A model generated the notes under the pieces. It worked only from the letters and a program-made list of their open reading frames with translations. It was not told the DNA's origin and ran no database searches. Shown piece after piece: positions 1 to 6,950 of a DNA stretch of 17,264 nt (position 1 is the stretch's first letter; each line of letters opens with the position of its first letter). The translations under genes were made by a program, and so were the position numbers. The DNA comes from Clostridia bacterium (GTDB lineage: Bacteria; Bacillota; Clostridia; Oscillospirales; SIG627): assembly GCA_017453605.1 (NCBI GenBank), contig JAFTEP010000199.1:1-17264 (forward strand), given 5' to 3'.

Positions 1-20
1 GAGGGGACACCGCTTCATTT

Positions 21-201
21 TTCTGTTAATAAAGAAAGATAAGTGCGGTATATAGCCTTCACACGAAGGGGGAAGGTGGATGCGCGTGACCACGCCGTCC
101 CGCGAAGCGACCGCGGTGCGACTTCGCGCAGACGGATGAGGGGTCCCCGTGACAGAGACCGCTCAGTCACCCTCGTCTGAGCCAAAAGCGAAGACGAAAA
201 T
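21..201 (+). repeat. R1 intergenic repeat, copy A
   Basis: This is a non-coding, hairpin-rich element. It starts near CTGTTAA, passes through GCCTTCAC..CGAAGGGGGAAGG and GACGGATGAGGGGTCCCCGT, and ends in an AAAGCG..GACGAAAA tail. The same ordered blocks recur at 6678-6817 and 6951-7252, and inverted at 6506-6570. Copy A and the 6951-7252 copy also share the internal stretch around GGTGGATGCGCGTGA and CGCGCAGACGGATGAGG. No reading frame is conserved between copies, so it is a dispersed repeat and not a gene. Its function is unknown. Confidence 0.7.
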
Positions 202-223
202 ATAACGCTTCGTCACTGCAACA

Positions 224-360
224 ATTCCGCATTCCGCATTCCGCATTCCGCATTGGCTCTCCCGCCAAAGCGAAGACGAAAACAAAACGCCCCGTTATTG
301 CAATAATTCCGAATTCCTCATTCCGCATTCCGCATTAAAGAAGATTCCGCATTCCGCATT
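224..360. repeat. ATTCCGC heptamer tandem repeats in a partial duplication
   Basis: The heptamer ATTCCGC is repeated four times at 224-251 (plus ATT to 254), twice at 320-333 (plus ATT to 336) and twice at 344-357 (plus ATT to 360). The heptamer runs lie in an imperfect duplication: the segment at 181-240, starting GCCAAAAGCGAAGACG, resembles the segment at 264-336, starting GCCAAAGCGAAGACG, and each ends in heptamers. A perfect palindrome TTATTGCAATAA lies at 295-306. The block sits directly upstream of the glycerate kinase gene. No clear promoter is visible in it. Confidence 0.85.
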
Positions 361-379
361 ATCAAAGGACAGGTGCAGT

Positions 380-1516
380 ATGAAAAAGATCGTTGTTATC
401 CCCGATTCGTTCAAGGGGACGGTTTCGTCCATGCAGTTCTGCCGGATCGCAGAAAGGGCGATAAAAAAGAGCTTCCCCGGGTGTGAGGTCGTGAGCGTTC
501 CCGTCGCCGACGGCGGCGAGGGCAGCGTCGACGCGTTTCTAGAGTCCTGCGGCGGCGAAAAAGTGAAAATGAGCGTGACCGGGCCGCTCGGCGAAAAAAC
601 GGAGAGCTTTTTCGGCGTGCTTCCCGACGGGACCGCGGTCGTCGAAATGGCGGCGGCGGCGGGTCTGCCCCTGGTCGGCGACAGAAAGGATCCATCGGTC
701 ACGACTACCTACGGCGTGGGAGAACTCATGCGCGGCGCGATAGAGCGCGGCGCGAAAAAGCTGATCCTCGCGCTCGGCGGCAGCGCCACGAACGACGGCG
801 CGGCCGGAGCGGCGGCGGCTCTCGGCGCGAAGTTTTTCGACGCCGGGGGAAAAGAATTCGTCCCGGTCGGCGGCACGTTGAAAGATATAAAAACCATCGA
901 CGTTTCCGGGCTGAAAAAGACCCTCTCGGGGGTGGAGGTCCGCGCGATGTGCGACATAGACAACCCGCTCTGCGGCCCGACCGGCGCCGCGGCGGTCTTC
1001 GGACCGCAGAAGGGCGCCGGCGAAGATATGGTGAAAATGCTCGACGCGGGGCTTTATAACCTCGCGGGCGTGATAAAAAAGGATCTCGGCGAAGACGTCA
1101 TCGACCTTCCCGGCGCGGGCGCGGCGGGAGGTATGGGCGCGGGCGCTGCGGCGTTCTTCGGGGCGAAGCTCGTGATGGGGATTGAGGCCGTGCTCGACAC
1201 CGTCGGCTTTGACAAGATCGCCGCGGACGCCGATCTTGTCATAAGCGGCGAGGGAAAGATCGACACCCAGTCGCTCAGGGGAAAGGTCGTCATCGGGATC
1301 GCGCGGAGGACGAAAAAGCTCGGCGTACCGCTGATCGCCGTCGTCGGAGACGTCGGGGACGGCTATGAAGAGGCTTATTCCATGGGCGTCAGCGCCGTCT
1401 TCAGCATAAACAGGGTCGCCGTGCCCTTTTCTGAGGCGCGGCTCAGATCCGAAAGGGATCTGGAAGCCGCTCTCGGCGATATATTCCGCTTCGCCGCGGC
1501 GATCAAAAAGAAATAA
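380..1516 (+). CDS. glycerate kinase, type 1 (GarK/GlxK family)
   Basis: The product is a 378-residue cytoplasmic kinase that phosphorylates D-glycerate with ATP to a phosphoglycerate, feeding it into lower glycolysis. Family motifs are clear and in order: PDSFKG (residues 8-13), DGGEG (44-48), the TTTYGVGEL segment (about 108-116), GGSATNDGAAG (133-143) and SGEGKIDTQS in the C-terminal part. Length matches the family's usual 370-380 residues. The ATG at 380 follows an AAAGGACAGG ribosome-binding region. The next gene begins 9 nt after the stop, so the two are probably cotranscribed. Known family members make either 2- or 3-phosphoglycerate; the sequence alone does not tell me which, so I give no symbol. 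Confidence 0.93.
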   Translation: MKKIVVIPDSFKGTVSSMQFCRIAERAIKKSFPGCEVVSVPVADGGEGSVDAFLESCGGEKVKMSVTGPLGEKTESFFGVLPDGTAVVEMAAAAGLPLVGDRKDPSVTTTYGVGELMRGAIERGAKKLILALGGSATNDGAAGAAAALGAKFFDAGGKEFVPVGGTLKDIKTIDVSGLKKTLSGVEVRAMCDIDNPLCGPTGAAAVFGPQKGAGEDMVKMLDAGLYNLAGVIKKDLGEDVIDLPGAGAAGGMGAGAAAFFGAKLVMGIEAVLDTVGFDKIAADADLVISGEGKIDTQSLRGKVVIGIARRTKKLGVPLIAVVGDVGDGYEEAYSMGVSAVFSINRVAVPFSEARLRSERDLEAALGDIFRFAAAIKKK

Positions 1517-1525
1517 GGTACTTAT

Positions 1526-2395
1526 ATGGCAAAACAAAAGCTTTGCTTAGGGCTTATCGCCCGATACGGCCAGACTCGGCTCGGCGCGGAAGAAGAAACG
1601 CGCCTTCTTGCCGAGACCGGCTTCGACGGCTTTTTCTCCGGCTGGTCGGGAAAAGAGAGCCTCGCGGAATACCGGCGGCTCGCAGGAGAGACCGGGCTTT
1701 TCTATCAGTCGGTACACGCGCCGTTTTCAAAGGTGCGCGATATCTGGCACGGAGAAAAAGATGACGCCGAATCGGCGCTCGGAGAACTGACGCGCTGCCT
1801 TGAGGACTGCGCGGCGTGTGATGTGCCGATAACGGTCTGCCACGCCTTCATCGGCTTTGAGGATCACTCGCCGAACGAGGCGGGAGTCGCGCGCTTCGAG
1901 AGGCTCGTGAGAAGGGCGGCGCAAGTCGGAGTGAAGATCGCCTTCGAGAACACCGAGGGGACGGAATACCTTGACGCGGTGATGGAGATGGCCGCCGCGT
2001 ATCCTCAAGCGGCGGGGTTCTGCTGGGACACGGGACACGAGAAGTGCTACAACCGTTCGCAGGATATGCCAGGGCGCTATCCCGGGAAGCTGATCGCCAC
2101 GCATATAAACGACAATCTCGGCGTTTCGGATCCGGGCGGGAAGATAACCTGGCTTGACGACCTGCACCTTCTGCCCTTCGACGGGACAGTCGACTGGGAA
2201 AACGCCGCGCGGAGGCTGAAAGACTTCGACGGTCCGCTGACCTTCGAGCTGACCACCCTCTCCAAGCCGGGCAGACACGACAACGACAAATACGCCGCCC
2301 TTTCGCCCCGCGGATTCCTTGCGGAGGCGTACGCGCGCGCACAAAAATTTTCAGAGGCGGTGCGCCTGGCGCGCAACGAAGGAAGAAGTAAATGA
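1526..2395 (+). CDS. xylose-isomerase-like TIM-barrel sugar isomerase/epimerase
   Basis: This 289-residue protein has the AP-endonuclease-2 / sugar phosphate isomerase-epimerase fold and is probably a metal-dependent aldose-ketose isomerase or epimerase. Candidate metal and catalytic residues sit at barrel strand ends in the family's order: H64 (SVHAPF), H106 (CHAF), E141 (AFENTEG), D168 and H171 (CWDTGHE), H193 (THINDN), D212/H214 and E241 (TFELT). The ATG at 1526 is preceded by AAGG overlapping the upstream stop. Hydroxypyruvate isomerase belongs to this superfamily and shares a pathway with glycerate kinase, so a role in C3 acid metabolism is possible. That link rests on context only. There is no signal peptide. 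The substrate is unknown. Confidence 0.85.
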   Translation: MAKQKLCLGLIARYGQTRLGAEEETRLLAETGFDGFFSGWSGKESLAEYRRLAGETGLFYQSVHAPFSKVRDIWHGEKDDAESALGELTRCLEDCAACDVPITVCHAFIGFEDHSPNEAGVARFERLVRRAAQVGVKIAFENTEGTEYLDAVMEMAAAYPQAAGFCWDTGHEKCYNRSQDMPGRYPGKLIATHINDNLGVSDPGGKITWLDDLHLLPFDGTVDWENAARRLKDFDGPLTFELTTLSKPGRHDNDKYAALSPRGFLAEAYARAQKFSEAVRLARNEGRSK

Positions 2396-2445
2396 AGAAC
2401 ACGTCAAAACCGGGATCGAATAAAAAATCGGGAGAAAAAAGTTGA
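2392..2445 (+). other. 17-codon linker reading frame between isomerase and PAP2 genes
   Basis: An ATG overlaps the upstream stop codon (ATGA) and opens a 17-codon frame encoding a lysine- and serine-rich peptide, MKNTSKPGSNKKSGEKS. Its TGA overlaps the TTG start of the next gene (TTGA). This could be a translational-coupling mini-gene. It could also be the true N-terminus of the PAP2 protein cut off by a one-base change in a nearby run of A residues (2422-2427 or 2435-2440), since a basic tail before the first membrane helix is plausible. The sequence cannot separate these options. Confidence 0.35.
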
Positions 2446-3311
2446 GCCGCGCCGCAAAGCGGGGAATTATTATCTCCGCAGTTGTTTTATTTATTATCGC
2501 CGCGGTCTGCATCGGGCTCTTCGACAGGGAGATCTCCGAAGCGTATTTCAAGACCGCCTCGCGTTACGGCGGTTTCTTCGAGGTCGCGGGCGAGCCTCCG
2601 GCGATCCTTTTGTCGCTCTATTGCTTCAACGTCCTCGCCGCGAGCGACAGAAGACGGGGCTGGCAGACGTTCTGGACGGTCTTTTCCGTCGGGGTCTGGG
2701 CATATTTCATCAACAAGCTGTGCGTGAGCTTCAGGCTCGGCGGAGCGCCGCTCTGGGCGCTCGTCGCCGCGGGAGCCGCGCTCGAGGCTCTGAGCGCCGT
2801 CTGCTTCTGTCTCTGGATGAAGAAGCGCCACGCCGCGTATCTCGAAGGGGAAGCCGACGAGGCTCTGGAGGCGTTTTGTTCGCGCTGCGCTCTGGCGGCG
2901 GTCGCCTGTGTGTTCACCCTCGTCTCCGTTTCGGCGCTGAAGGCGCTCTGGGGCAGGGTCAGGCCGCGCGACGTCGGCGTCAGCGGCGAGTTCGGCTTCT
3001 TCTGGGTCCCGCTTTACTTCTCCGGGAACCGCACCTTCCCCTGGGGCCCCACCGGGAACGCCGCGACTCTGGGTGCGCTCGTCTTCTTCATCGACTCTAA
3101 AAAGGCGAGGATAATATTCTGGCTCGCCGTCGCCGTGTGGATCGGCGCGGTCGCGCTGAGCCGCGTGCGCGGAGGCGCCCACTTCCCGACCGACGTGCTG
3201 TTCGGAGCCGCTTTCGGTCTTTTCGGGGTCTTCATCAGTCCGAAGCTCGCGCCGCGCGTGTATCCGGAATCAAAAAAGCTTTTGAAATCAAACGGGCAAG
3301 ATCCCGTGTGA
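2442..3311 (+). CDS. PAP2-superfamily membrane phosphatase-like protein (divergent)
   Basis: This 289-residue protein has several hydrophobic helices, including about 8-25, 52-67, 78-93, 103-125, 148-166, 208-217, 224-240 and 252-266. It resembles PAP2 / type-2 phosphatidic acid phosphatases, which dephosphorylate lipid phosphates at the membrane. Signature 1 is present as K-x6-RP (K167 to R174-P175), and signature 3 as SR-x5-H-xxx-D (S240, R241, H247, D251). Signature 2, usually PSGH, reads FPWGPTGN at 199-206 and lacks the usual histidine. The assigned start is TTG, with GGAG at 2431-2434. A preceding ATG frame may belong to the same protein. Substrate is unknown and activity is uncertain because of the altered motif. 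Confidence 0.75.
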   Translation: MSRAAKRGIIISAVVLFIIAAVCIGLFDREISEAYFKTASRYGGFFEVAGEPPAILLSLYCFNVLAASDRRRGWQTFWTVFSVGVWAYFINKLCVSFRLGGAPLWALVAAGAALEALSAVCFCLWMKKRHAAYLEGEADEALEAFCSRCALAAVACVFTLVSVSALKALWGRVRPRDVGVSGEFGFFWVPLYFSGNRTFPWGPTGNAATLGALVFFIDSKKARIIFWLAVAVWIGAVALSRVRGGAHFPTDVLFGAAFGLFGVFISPKLAPRVYPESKKLLKSNGQDPV

Positions 3312-3350
3312 TATAACAGCAAAAATATAATTTTTAAGGAGAACAAAAAG

Positions 3351-4223
3351 ATGAAAAAGATCACGAAGGCCGTCATTCCCGCAGCGGGTCTCGGAACGAG
3401 GATGCTCCCGCAGTCCAAGAGCGTTCCCAAGGAAATGCTCCCGATCGTCGACAAGCCGTCGATCCAGTATCTCGTCGAGGAGGCGGTCGCCGCCGGAGCC
3501 GAGGACATCCTGGTCATCACCAACCGCGACAAGGACTGCATCGAGGACTACTTCGACTACTCACCCGAATACGAAAAGAAGCTCTCCGACTCCGGGAAGA
3601 CCAAAGAGCTCGAGAACATCCGCGCGATCGCCGATATGGCCAACATTTATTTCCTGCGTCAGAAGACGACCCGCGGTCTCGGACACGCGGTGGGCCGCAC
3701 GCGCAGCTTCGTCGGAAACGAGCCCTTCATGGTCCTCTACGGCGACGACGTGATCGACGCCGAGGTCTCCACCTCGCTCGAAATGGCAAAACTCTACGAG
3801 GAGTTCGGACGCCCGGTCGTCGGAGTGCAGAACGTCAGCAGAGAGGCGATCCGCCGCTACTGCACTCTCGACGCGAAGCCGATCAGGGACAGGGTATGGA
3901 GCGTCTGCGACATGATCGAGAAGCCCAGAGAGGATCAGATCATGACGACTCTCTCCATCCTCGGCAGAGTCATCCTCACCCCCGACGTCTTCGACATCCT
4001 CGAAACGATCCCCGCCGGAGCGGGCGGAGAGATCCAGCTCACCGACGCGATGGCGATCATGGCAAGAAAAGAGCCGATCACCGCCTACGAGTTCCCCGGC
4101 ACGAGGCACGATATGGGATCCAAGATCGGCTTCTTGAAGGCGAACGTCTCCCTCGGCGTCAAGAACCCCGACTTCGGAGACGAGTTCAAGACCTGGCTCA
4201 AAGACTTCGCCGCGAAGCTCTGA
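3351..4223 (+). CDS. galU: UTP--glucose-1-phosphate uridylyltransferase
   Basis: This 290-residue cytoplasmic nucleotidyltransferase makes UDP-glucose from UTP and glucose-1-phosphate, supplying cell-envelope polysaccharide and glycolipid synthesis. The signature loop AAGLGTRMLPQSKSVPKEMLP is at residues 11-31. It is followed by GLGHAV (109-114), the metal-binding YGDD region (130-133), MIEKP (188-192) and GEIQLTDA (226-233). Length and motif order match bacterial GalU/GtaB. The ATG at 3351 has an AAGGAGAA ribosome-binding site about 8 nt upstream. A TATAAT hexamer at 3326-3331 could be a -10 element but has no good -35 partner. The next gene starts 21 nt downstream, so they are probably cotranscribed. 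Confidence 0.96.
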   Translation: MKKITKAVIPAAGLGTRMLPQSKSVPKEMLPIVDKPSIQYLVEEAVAAGAEDILVITNRDKDCIEDYFDYSPEYEKKLSDSGKTKELENIRAIADMANIYFLRQKTTRGLGHAVGRTRSFVGNEPFMVLYGDDVIDAEVSTSLEMAKLYEEFGRPVVGVQNVSREAIRRYCTLDAKPIRDRVWSVCDMIEKPREDQIMTTLSILGRVILTPDVFDILETIPAGAGGEIQLTDAMAIMARKEPITAYEFPGTRHDMGSKIGFLKANVSLGVKNPDFGDEFKTWLKDFAAKL

Positions 4224-4244
4224 GCGGTCCGGGAGGAGAAAGAA

Positions 4245-5540
4245 ATGGAAAACAAGATCCCGACCCATATCATCAAACGCCGTCCGCTCGGGAACCCGAA
4301 CAGGGTCTGGCGGCAGGACAACTTCGTCGTCTCCACGTTCAAGGCTGAGACCGAGCGCGTGAGGCTCGGGCTCCAGGAGGCGAAGGAACTGAACTTCAAC
4401 CTCGTCGAATTCGGCTGGGTCAGCCCCGAAAGGAGCCTCGAGTGCATGACCGCCTGCGAGGAGGTCGGCATAGACGGAGTGTTCCAGAACTGGGAGGCGT
4501 TCGGCGGCTTCCAGGAATCCAAGGGCGGCAGAGAGACCGATCCCGAGGTGCTGAACAAGTACATAGCCTACACCAAAAAATTCCGTCACGTCGCGGGCTA
4601 CTACGTCTGGGACGAGCCGCTCGACGACGAGAAGATCCGCGAGGCGGCCAAACAAGTGAAGATGATGGAATCGCTCGACCCCGACAGGATCCCCTTCACG
4701 GTCGCGATCCCGAGCTACAACTCGAAATGCACCTGGGAAAACGGAAAATTCTATGAGTATCTCAATAAATACGCCGACACGATCGAGCCCGCGGTGATGA
4801 GCTTGGACTACTATCCGTTCAGTCCGCGCAGACCCCTGCCCGCCGATCAGCTCGACTCCTGCAAGCTCTTTCTGGACATCGCGCTTTTAAGAAAGATCGC
4901 GAAGAGAAAGAATATCCCGATGTGGTTTTACTTCCAGTCGCAGGACGATCCGGCGAAGGGGACCTACAAGGAGCTGTCGGAAGAAAAGATCCGTATGCAG
5001 CAGTTCAACGCGCTGCTCTACGGCGCGAAGGGTCTGCAGAACTACAACATCGCGCAGGGCGCGCTCTGGGACGACGCGAGCCGCGGTCCGCTCTACTACT
5101 TCACGCGCGACATCAATCACCGCTCGCTGATGATGGGCCGCACCTTCATGGCGCTCACCTCGACCCACGTCTTCCATTCGCCCGAGGTGCTGAAGGACAA
5201 CCCCGCGTTCGACGAGTTCCGCGAGGATCCGTCCGCATCGAAGGTCCTCGCGCCCGAGCCGCTTCCGTTCAGGGCGTCGGTCGGCGAGTTCGAGGACAGC
5301 GAAAACAACGTCTATCTTTTCATCCAGAACCGCGACCTCTTCGAGCGCCGCGTCATAACTCTCAGATTCAACGCCCCCTACAGGCTGTATGAAGTCGATC
5401 AGCGCGACGGCTATCAGTTCGTCGCCTCCGACTCCGCGGACAGTCTCACTCTCAATCTCTCCGCCGGAGACGCCCGCCTCTTCAGGCTCCAGGATCCGGC
5501 TCAGTCCCCCTGCTTCATCGACTACGTCCTGGAGAAATGA
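4245..5540 (+). CDS. glycoside-hydrolase-like TIM-barrel protein with C-terminal beta domain
   Basis: This 431-residue protein has no signal peptide or membrane segment, so it is probably cytoplasmic. It looks like a (beta/alpha)8 glycoside-hydrolase-type barrel. Strand-end motifs include NLVEFGW (52-58), HVAGYYVWDEPL (115-126, with E124 a candidate catalytic acid), AVMSLDYYPF (183-192) and a later MWFYFQSQ strand. The last roughly 90 residues alternate like a beta-sandwich (VYLFIQNRD, VITLRFNAPYRLYEV, SLTLNLSAGDARLFRL). It follows galU by 21 nt with a GGAGGAG ribosome-binding site, and a terminator lies 38 nt after its stop. I cannot assign a family number or substrate. The fold assignment is pattern-based. 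Confidence 0.75.
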   Translation: MENKIPTHIIKRRPLGNPNRVWRQDNFVVSTFKAETERVRLGLQEAKELNFNLVEFGWVSPERSLECMTACEEVGIDGVFQNWEAFGGFQESKGGRETDPEVLNKYIAYTKKFRHVAGYYVWDEPLDDEKIREAAKQVKMMESLDPDRIPFTVAIPSYNSKCTWENGKFYEYLNKYADTIEPAVMSLDYYPFSPRRPLPADQLDSCKLFLDIALLRKIAKRKNIPMWFYFQSQDDPAKGTYKELSEEKIRMQQFNALLYGAKGLQNYNIAQGALWDDASRGPLYYFTRDINHRSLMMGRTFMALTSTHVFHSPEVLKDNPAFDEFREDPSASKVLAPEPLPFRASVGEFEDSENNVYLFIQNRDLFERRVITLRFNAPYRLYEVDQRDGYQFVASDSADSLTLNLSAGDARLFRLQDPAQSPCFIDYVLEK

Positions 5541-5578
5541 GCCCCTGACCCCCGGCTCAGATGATCGGATAACGCCGA

Positions 5579-5616
5579 CGGCTGCCGTATCGCTTTTTGA
5601 TACGGCAGCCGTTTTT
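5579..5616 (+). terminator. rho-independent terminator after the 4245-5540 gene
   Basis: A perfect 13-bp stem (5579-5591 pairing with 5599-5611, arms CGGCTGCCGTATC and GATACGGCAGCCG) encloses a 7-nt loop and is followed by five T residues at 5612-5616. It lies between convergent genes and serves the rightward transcript. The leftward strand has no matching T tract. The stem resembles that of the terminator at 16063-16099. Confidence 0.93.
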
Positions 5617-5623
5617 CGCTTTA

Positions 5624-6274
5624 TTATTTTCTGTTTTTGTGGTCTTCTTCGACTTTCTTTTTCCAGTCGGCTTTCAGCGTCTTGCCGCATCTGACGGCGC
5701 AGACCGCTTCCTCCATCACCGCGAAATTGACGGCGGTGCCGGCGGCGTCGCAGGTGTAGTCGACGGCGCGGTCTTTTGAGATCCCGTAGCGCTTTGCGGT
5801 CTCGATCGCGTCGATGTTCGCGCCGAAGAACAAAAACTCCCATCCGAGCTCCTTGTGGCGCTCGACAGCTCGCTTGACTTCGTCGGAAGTGTACTTTTTG
5901 CTCGCGTTCTCCATCCCGTCGGTCGTGATGACGAACATCGTTTTTGACGGCACGTCCTCGCGGCGGATATAACGGTGCACCGTGTCGATATGCTTCATCG
6001 CGCCGCCTATGGCGTCGATCAGCGCGGTGCATCCTCCGACTGAGTAGTCCTTTTCGGTCATCGGCTCAACTTCGCTTATCGGCACGCGGTCGTGGACGAC
6101 TTTCGTCTCGCTGTCGAAGAGGACGGTCGAAACGTAGCACTGTCCGTCGAGCTTCTTCTGCTTTTCGACGAGCGAATTGAAGCCTCCGATCGTGTCGCTC
6201 TCGAGCCCCGCCATGGATCCGCTCTTGTCAAGGATGAACACGAGCTCGGTGATGTTGTTTTCGGTTTTTTTCAT
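5624..6274 (-). CDS. VWA-domain protein with intact MIDAS motif
   Basis: This 216-residue protein is a single von Willebrand factor A domain. The metal-ion-dependent adhesion site is complete: DKSGS at 16-20, T83 in GGCTALIDA and D119 in ITTDGMEN. There is no signal peptide, so it is probably intracellular, like TerY-type VWA proteins in bacterial metal-resistance and ATPase-linked systems. The tail is basic and acidic (KKKVEEDHKNRK). The ATG at 6274 follows a strong AGGAGG-type site. It is monocistronic, converges on the terminator at 5579-5616 and is fronted by an inverted repeat in its leader. No MoxR-type ATPase partner is in the window, so the binding partner is unknown. Confidence 0.9.
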   Translation of the reverse strand: MKKTENNITELVFILDKSGSMAGLESDTIGGFNSLVEKQKKLDGQCYVSTVLFDSETKVVHDRVPISEVEPMTEKDYSVGGCTALIDAIGGAMKHIDTVHRYIRREDVPSKTMFVITTDGMENASKKYTSDEVKRAVERHKELGWEFLFFGANIDAIETAKRYGISKDRAVDYTCDAAGTAVNFAVMEEAVCAVRCGKTLKADWKKKVEEDHKNRK

Positions 6275-6297
6275 TTTCTTTTCCTCCTGAAATTTTT

Positions 6298-6336
6298 AAA
6301 TGTGTCCGTTCGGTCTTTCACCTTACGGACACATTT
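6298..6336 (-). promoter_or_regulatory. 12-bp inverted repeat in the leader of the VWA gene
   Basis: Arms AAATGTGTCCGT (6298-6309) and ACGGACACATTT (6325-6336) are perfect complements around a 15-nt loop. The structure lies just upstream of the AGGAGG site of the VWA gene. A TAAAAT hexamer read leftward overlaps its outer edge, so it could be an operator over the -10 region or an RNA hairpin in the 5' leader. No T tract follows it in the leftward direction, so it is not a terminator. Confidence 0.5.
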
Positions 6337-6402
6337 TACTCTTTATTTTTCTTTTTTTGGTCGCCTGCGAGGCGACAAATCAAGTTCCCCGACGCGAGGC
6401 AC

Positions 6403-6474
6403 GCAGCGGCGGGGCGGTTTTCCGGGGTCCCCGCGAAAGCAGGCTTTCGCGGGGCGAATATCCGACCCCTACCG
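6403..6474 (+). repeat. R2 intergenic repeat, copy 1
   Basis: This is a roughly 72-bp unit with a central hairpin (CCCCGCGAAAG, CAGG, CTTTCGCGGGG) and the distinctive end TCCGACCCCTACCG. The same arrangement, with a diverged hairpin and the same end, recurs at 6822-6894. It abuts an inverted R1 copy on its right. Non-coding. Confidence 0.65.
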
Positions 6475-6505
6475 ATTTTAGGAGGGAAACGGAGCGGGTT
6501 TTGTT

Positions 6506-6570
6506 ACGGGGACCCCTCATCCGTCGCCTTCGGCGACACCTTCCCCCTTCGGGTGAAGGCTTACCTGCGT
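6506..6570 (-). repeat. R1 intergenic repeat, copy B (inverted, short)
   Basis: Read leftward, this segment gives GCCTTCACCCGAAGGGGGAAGG, split here as GCCTTCACCC and GAAGGGGGAAGG, then GTCGCCGAAGGCGAC and GGATGAGGGGTCCCCGT. That is the core of the R1 element at 21-201 and 6678-6817. It lacks the longer central stretch of copy A and has the short GTC..GAC hairpin instead, as copy C does. Confidence 0.7.
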
Positions 6571-6677
6571 CTCTTGTAATCATTCTTATCATAAAACTAA
6601 AGCGTTTTCGGTGAATAAGCTAATATTGACATAATAGTCTCTTTGTAAAACAAACCAAAAAAAGTATAGGCATTTAT

Positions 6678-6817
6678 TTCTGTTAAGCAACAAAGAAAAG
6701 TGCCGTAAAAAGGCCTTCACCCTTGGGGGAAGGTGTCTGCGGAGCAGACGGATGAGGGGTCCCCGTGACAGAGACCGATCATTACCCCTCGCCGACGCCA
6801 AAAGCGGCGGCGAAAAC
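6678..6817 (+). repeat. R1 intergenic repeat, copy C
   Basis: This copy contains CTGTTAAG, then GTGCCGTAAAA, GGCCTTCACCC, GGGGGAAGGTGTC, GACGGATGAGGGGTCCCCGT and a CCAAAAGCGGCGGCGAAAA tail, in the same order as copy A. An R2 unit follows immediately. Non-coding. Confidence 0.7.
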
Positions 6818-6821
6818 ACAG

Positions 6822-6894
6822 AGCGGCGGGTCGTCGAGGCGCCCGGGGCCCCCACGGAAGCGCAGATTTCGTGGGGTGGATCCGACCCCTACCG
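6822..6894 (+). repeat. R2 intergenic repeat, copy 2
   Basis: It starts GAGCGGCGGG, has a degenerate central hairpin (CCCCCACGGAAG / TTTCGTGGGG) and ends GGATCCGACCCCTACCG, matching the R2 copy at 6403-6474. It follows R1 copy C with almost no gap. Confidence 0.6.
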
Positions 6895-6950
6895 AATAAC
6901 AATGCGGCGAAAGCCTTTTTAAGAGAGCGATACATTTATTCGTATCGGGT

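Noticed and set aside
224..360. Heptamer array considered as a CRISPR array
   Set aside because: Units are 7 bp and directly adjacent, with no unique spacers, and no cas gene is nearby.
2085..2100. TATCCCGGGAAG, resembling the Noc-binding site ATTTCCCGGGAAAT
   Set aside because: Several positions differ, it lies inside a coding sequence, and CCCGGG is expected by chance in high-GC DNA.
3561..4655. Leftward open frame of 364 codons spanning galU and the next gene
   Set aside because: It crosses two recognised genes on the other strand and shows no domain, start signal or composition of a real protein.
4887..6032. Leftward open frame of 381 codons reaching from the VWA gene into the glycoside-hydrolase-like gene
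   Set aside because: It overlaps the real VWA gene in another frame, crosses the terminator at 5579-5616, and its product is R/D/E-rich shadow sequence.
6360..6376. GTCGCCTGCGAGGCGAC hairpin considered as a terminator
   Set aside because: The T run precedes it on the plus strand, and on the minus strand it is followed by A residues, so it does not form a terminator in either direction.
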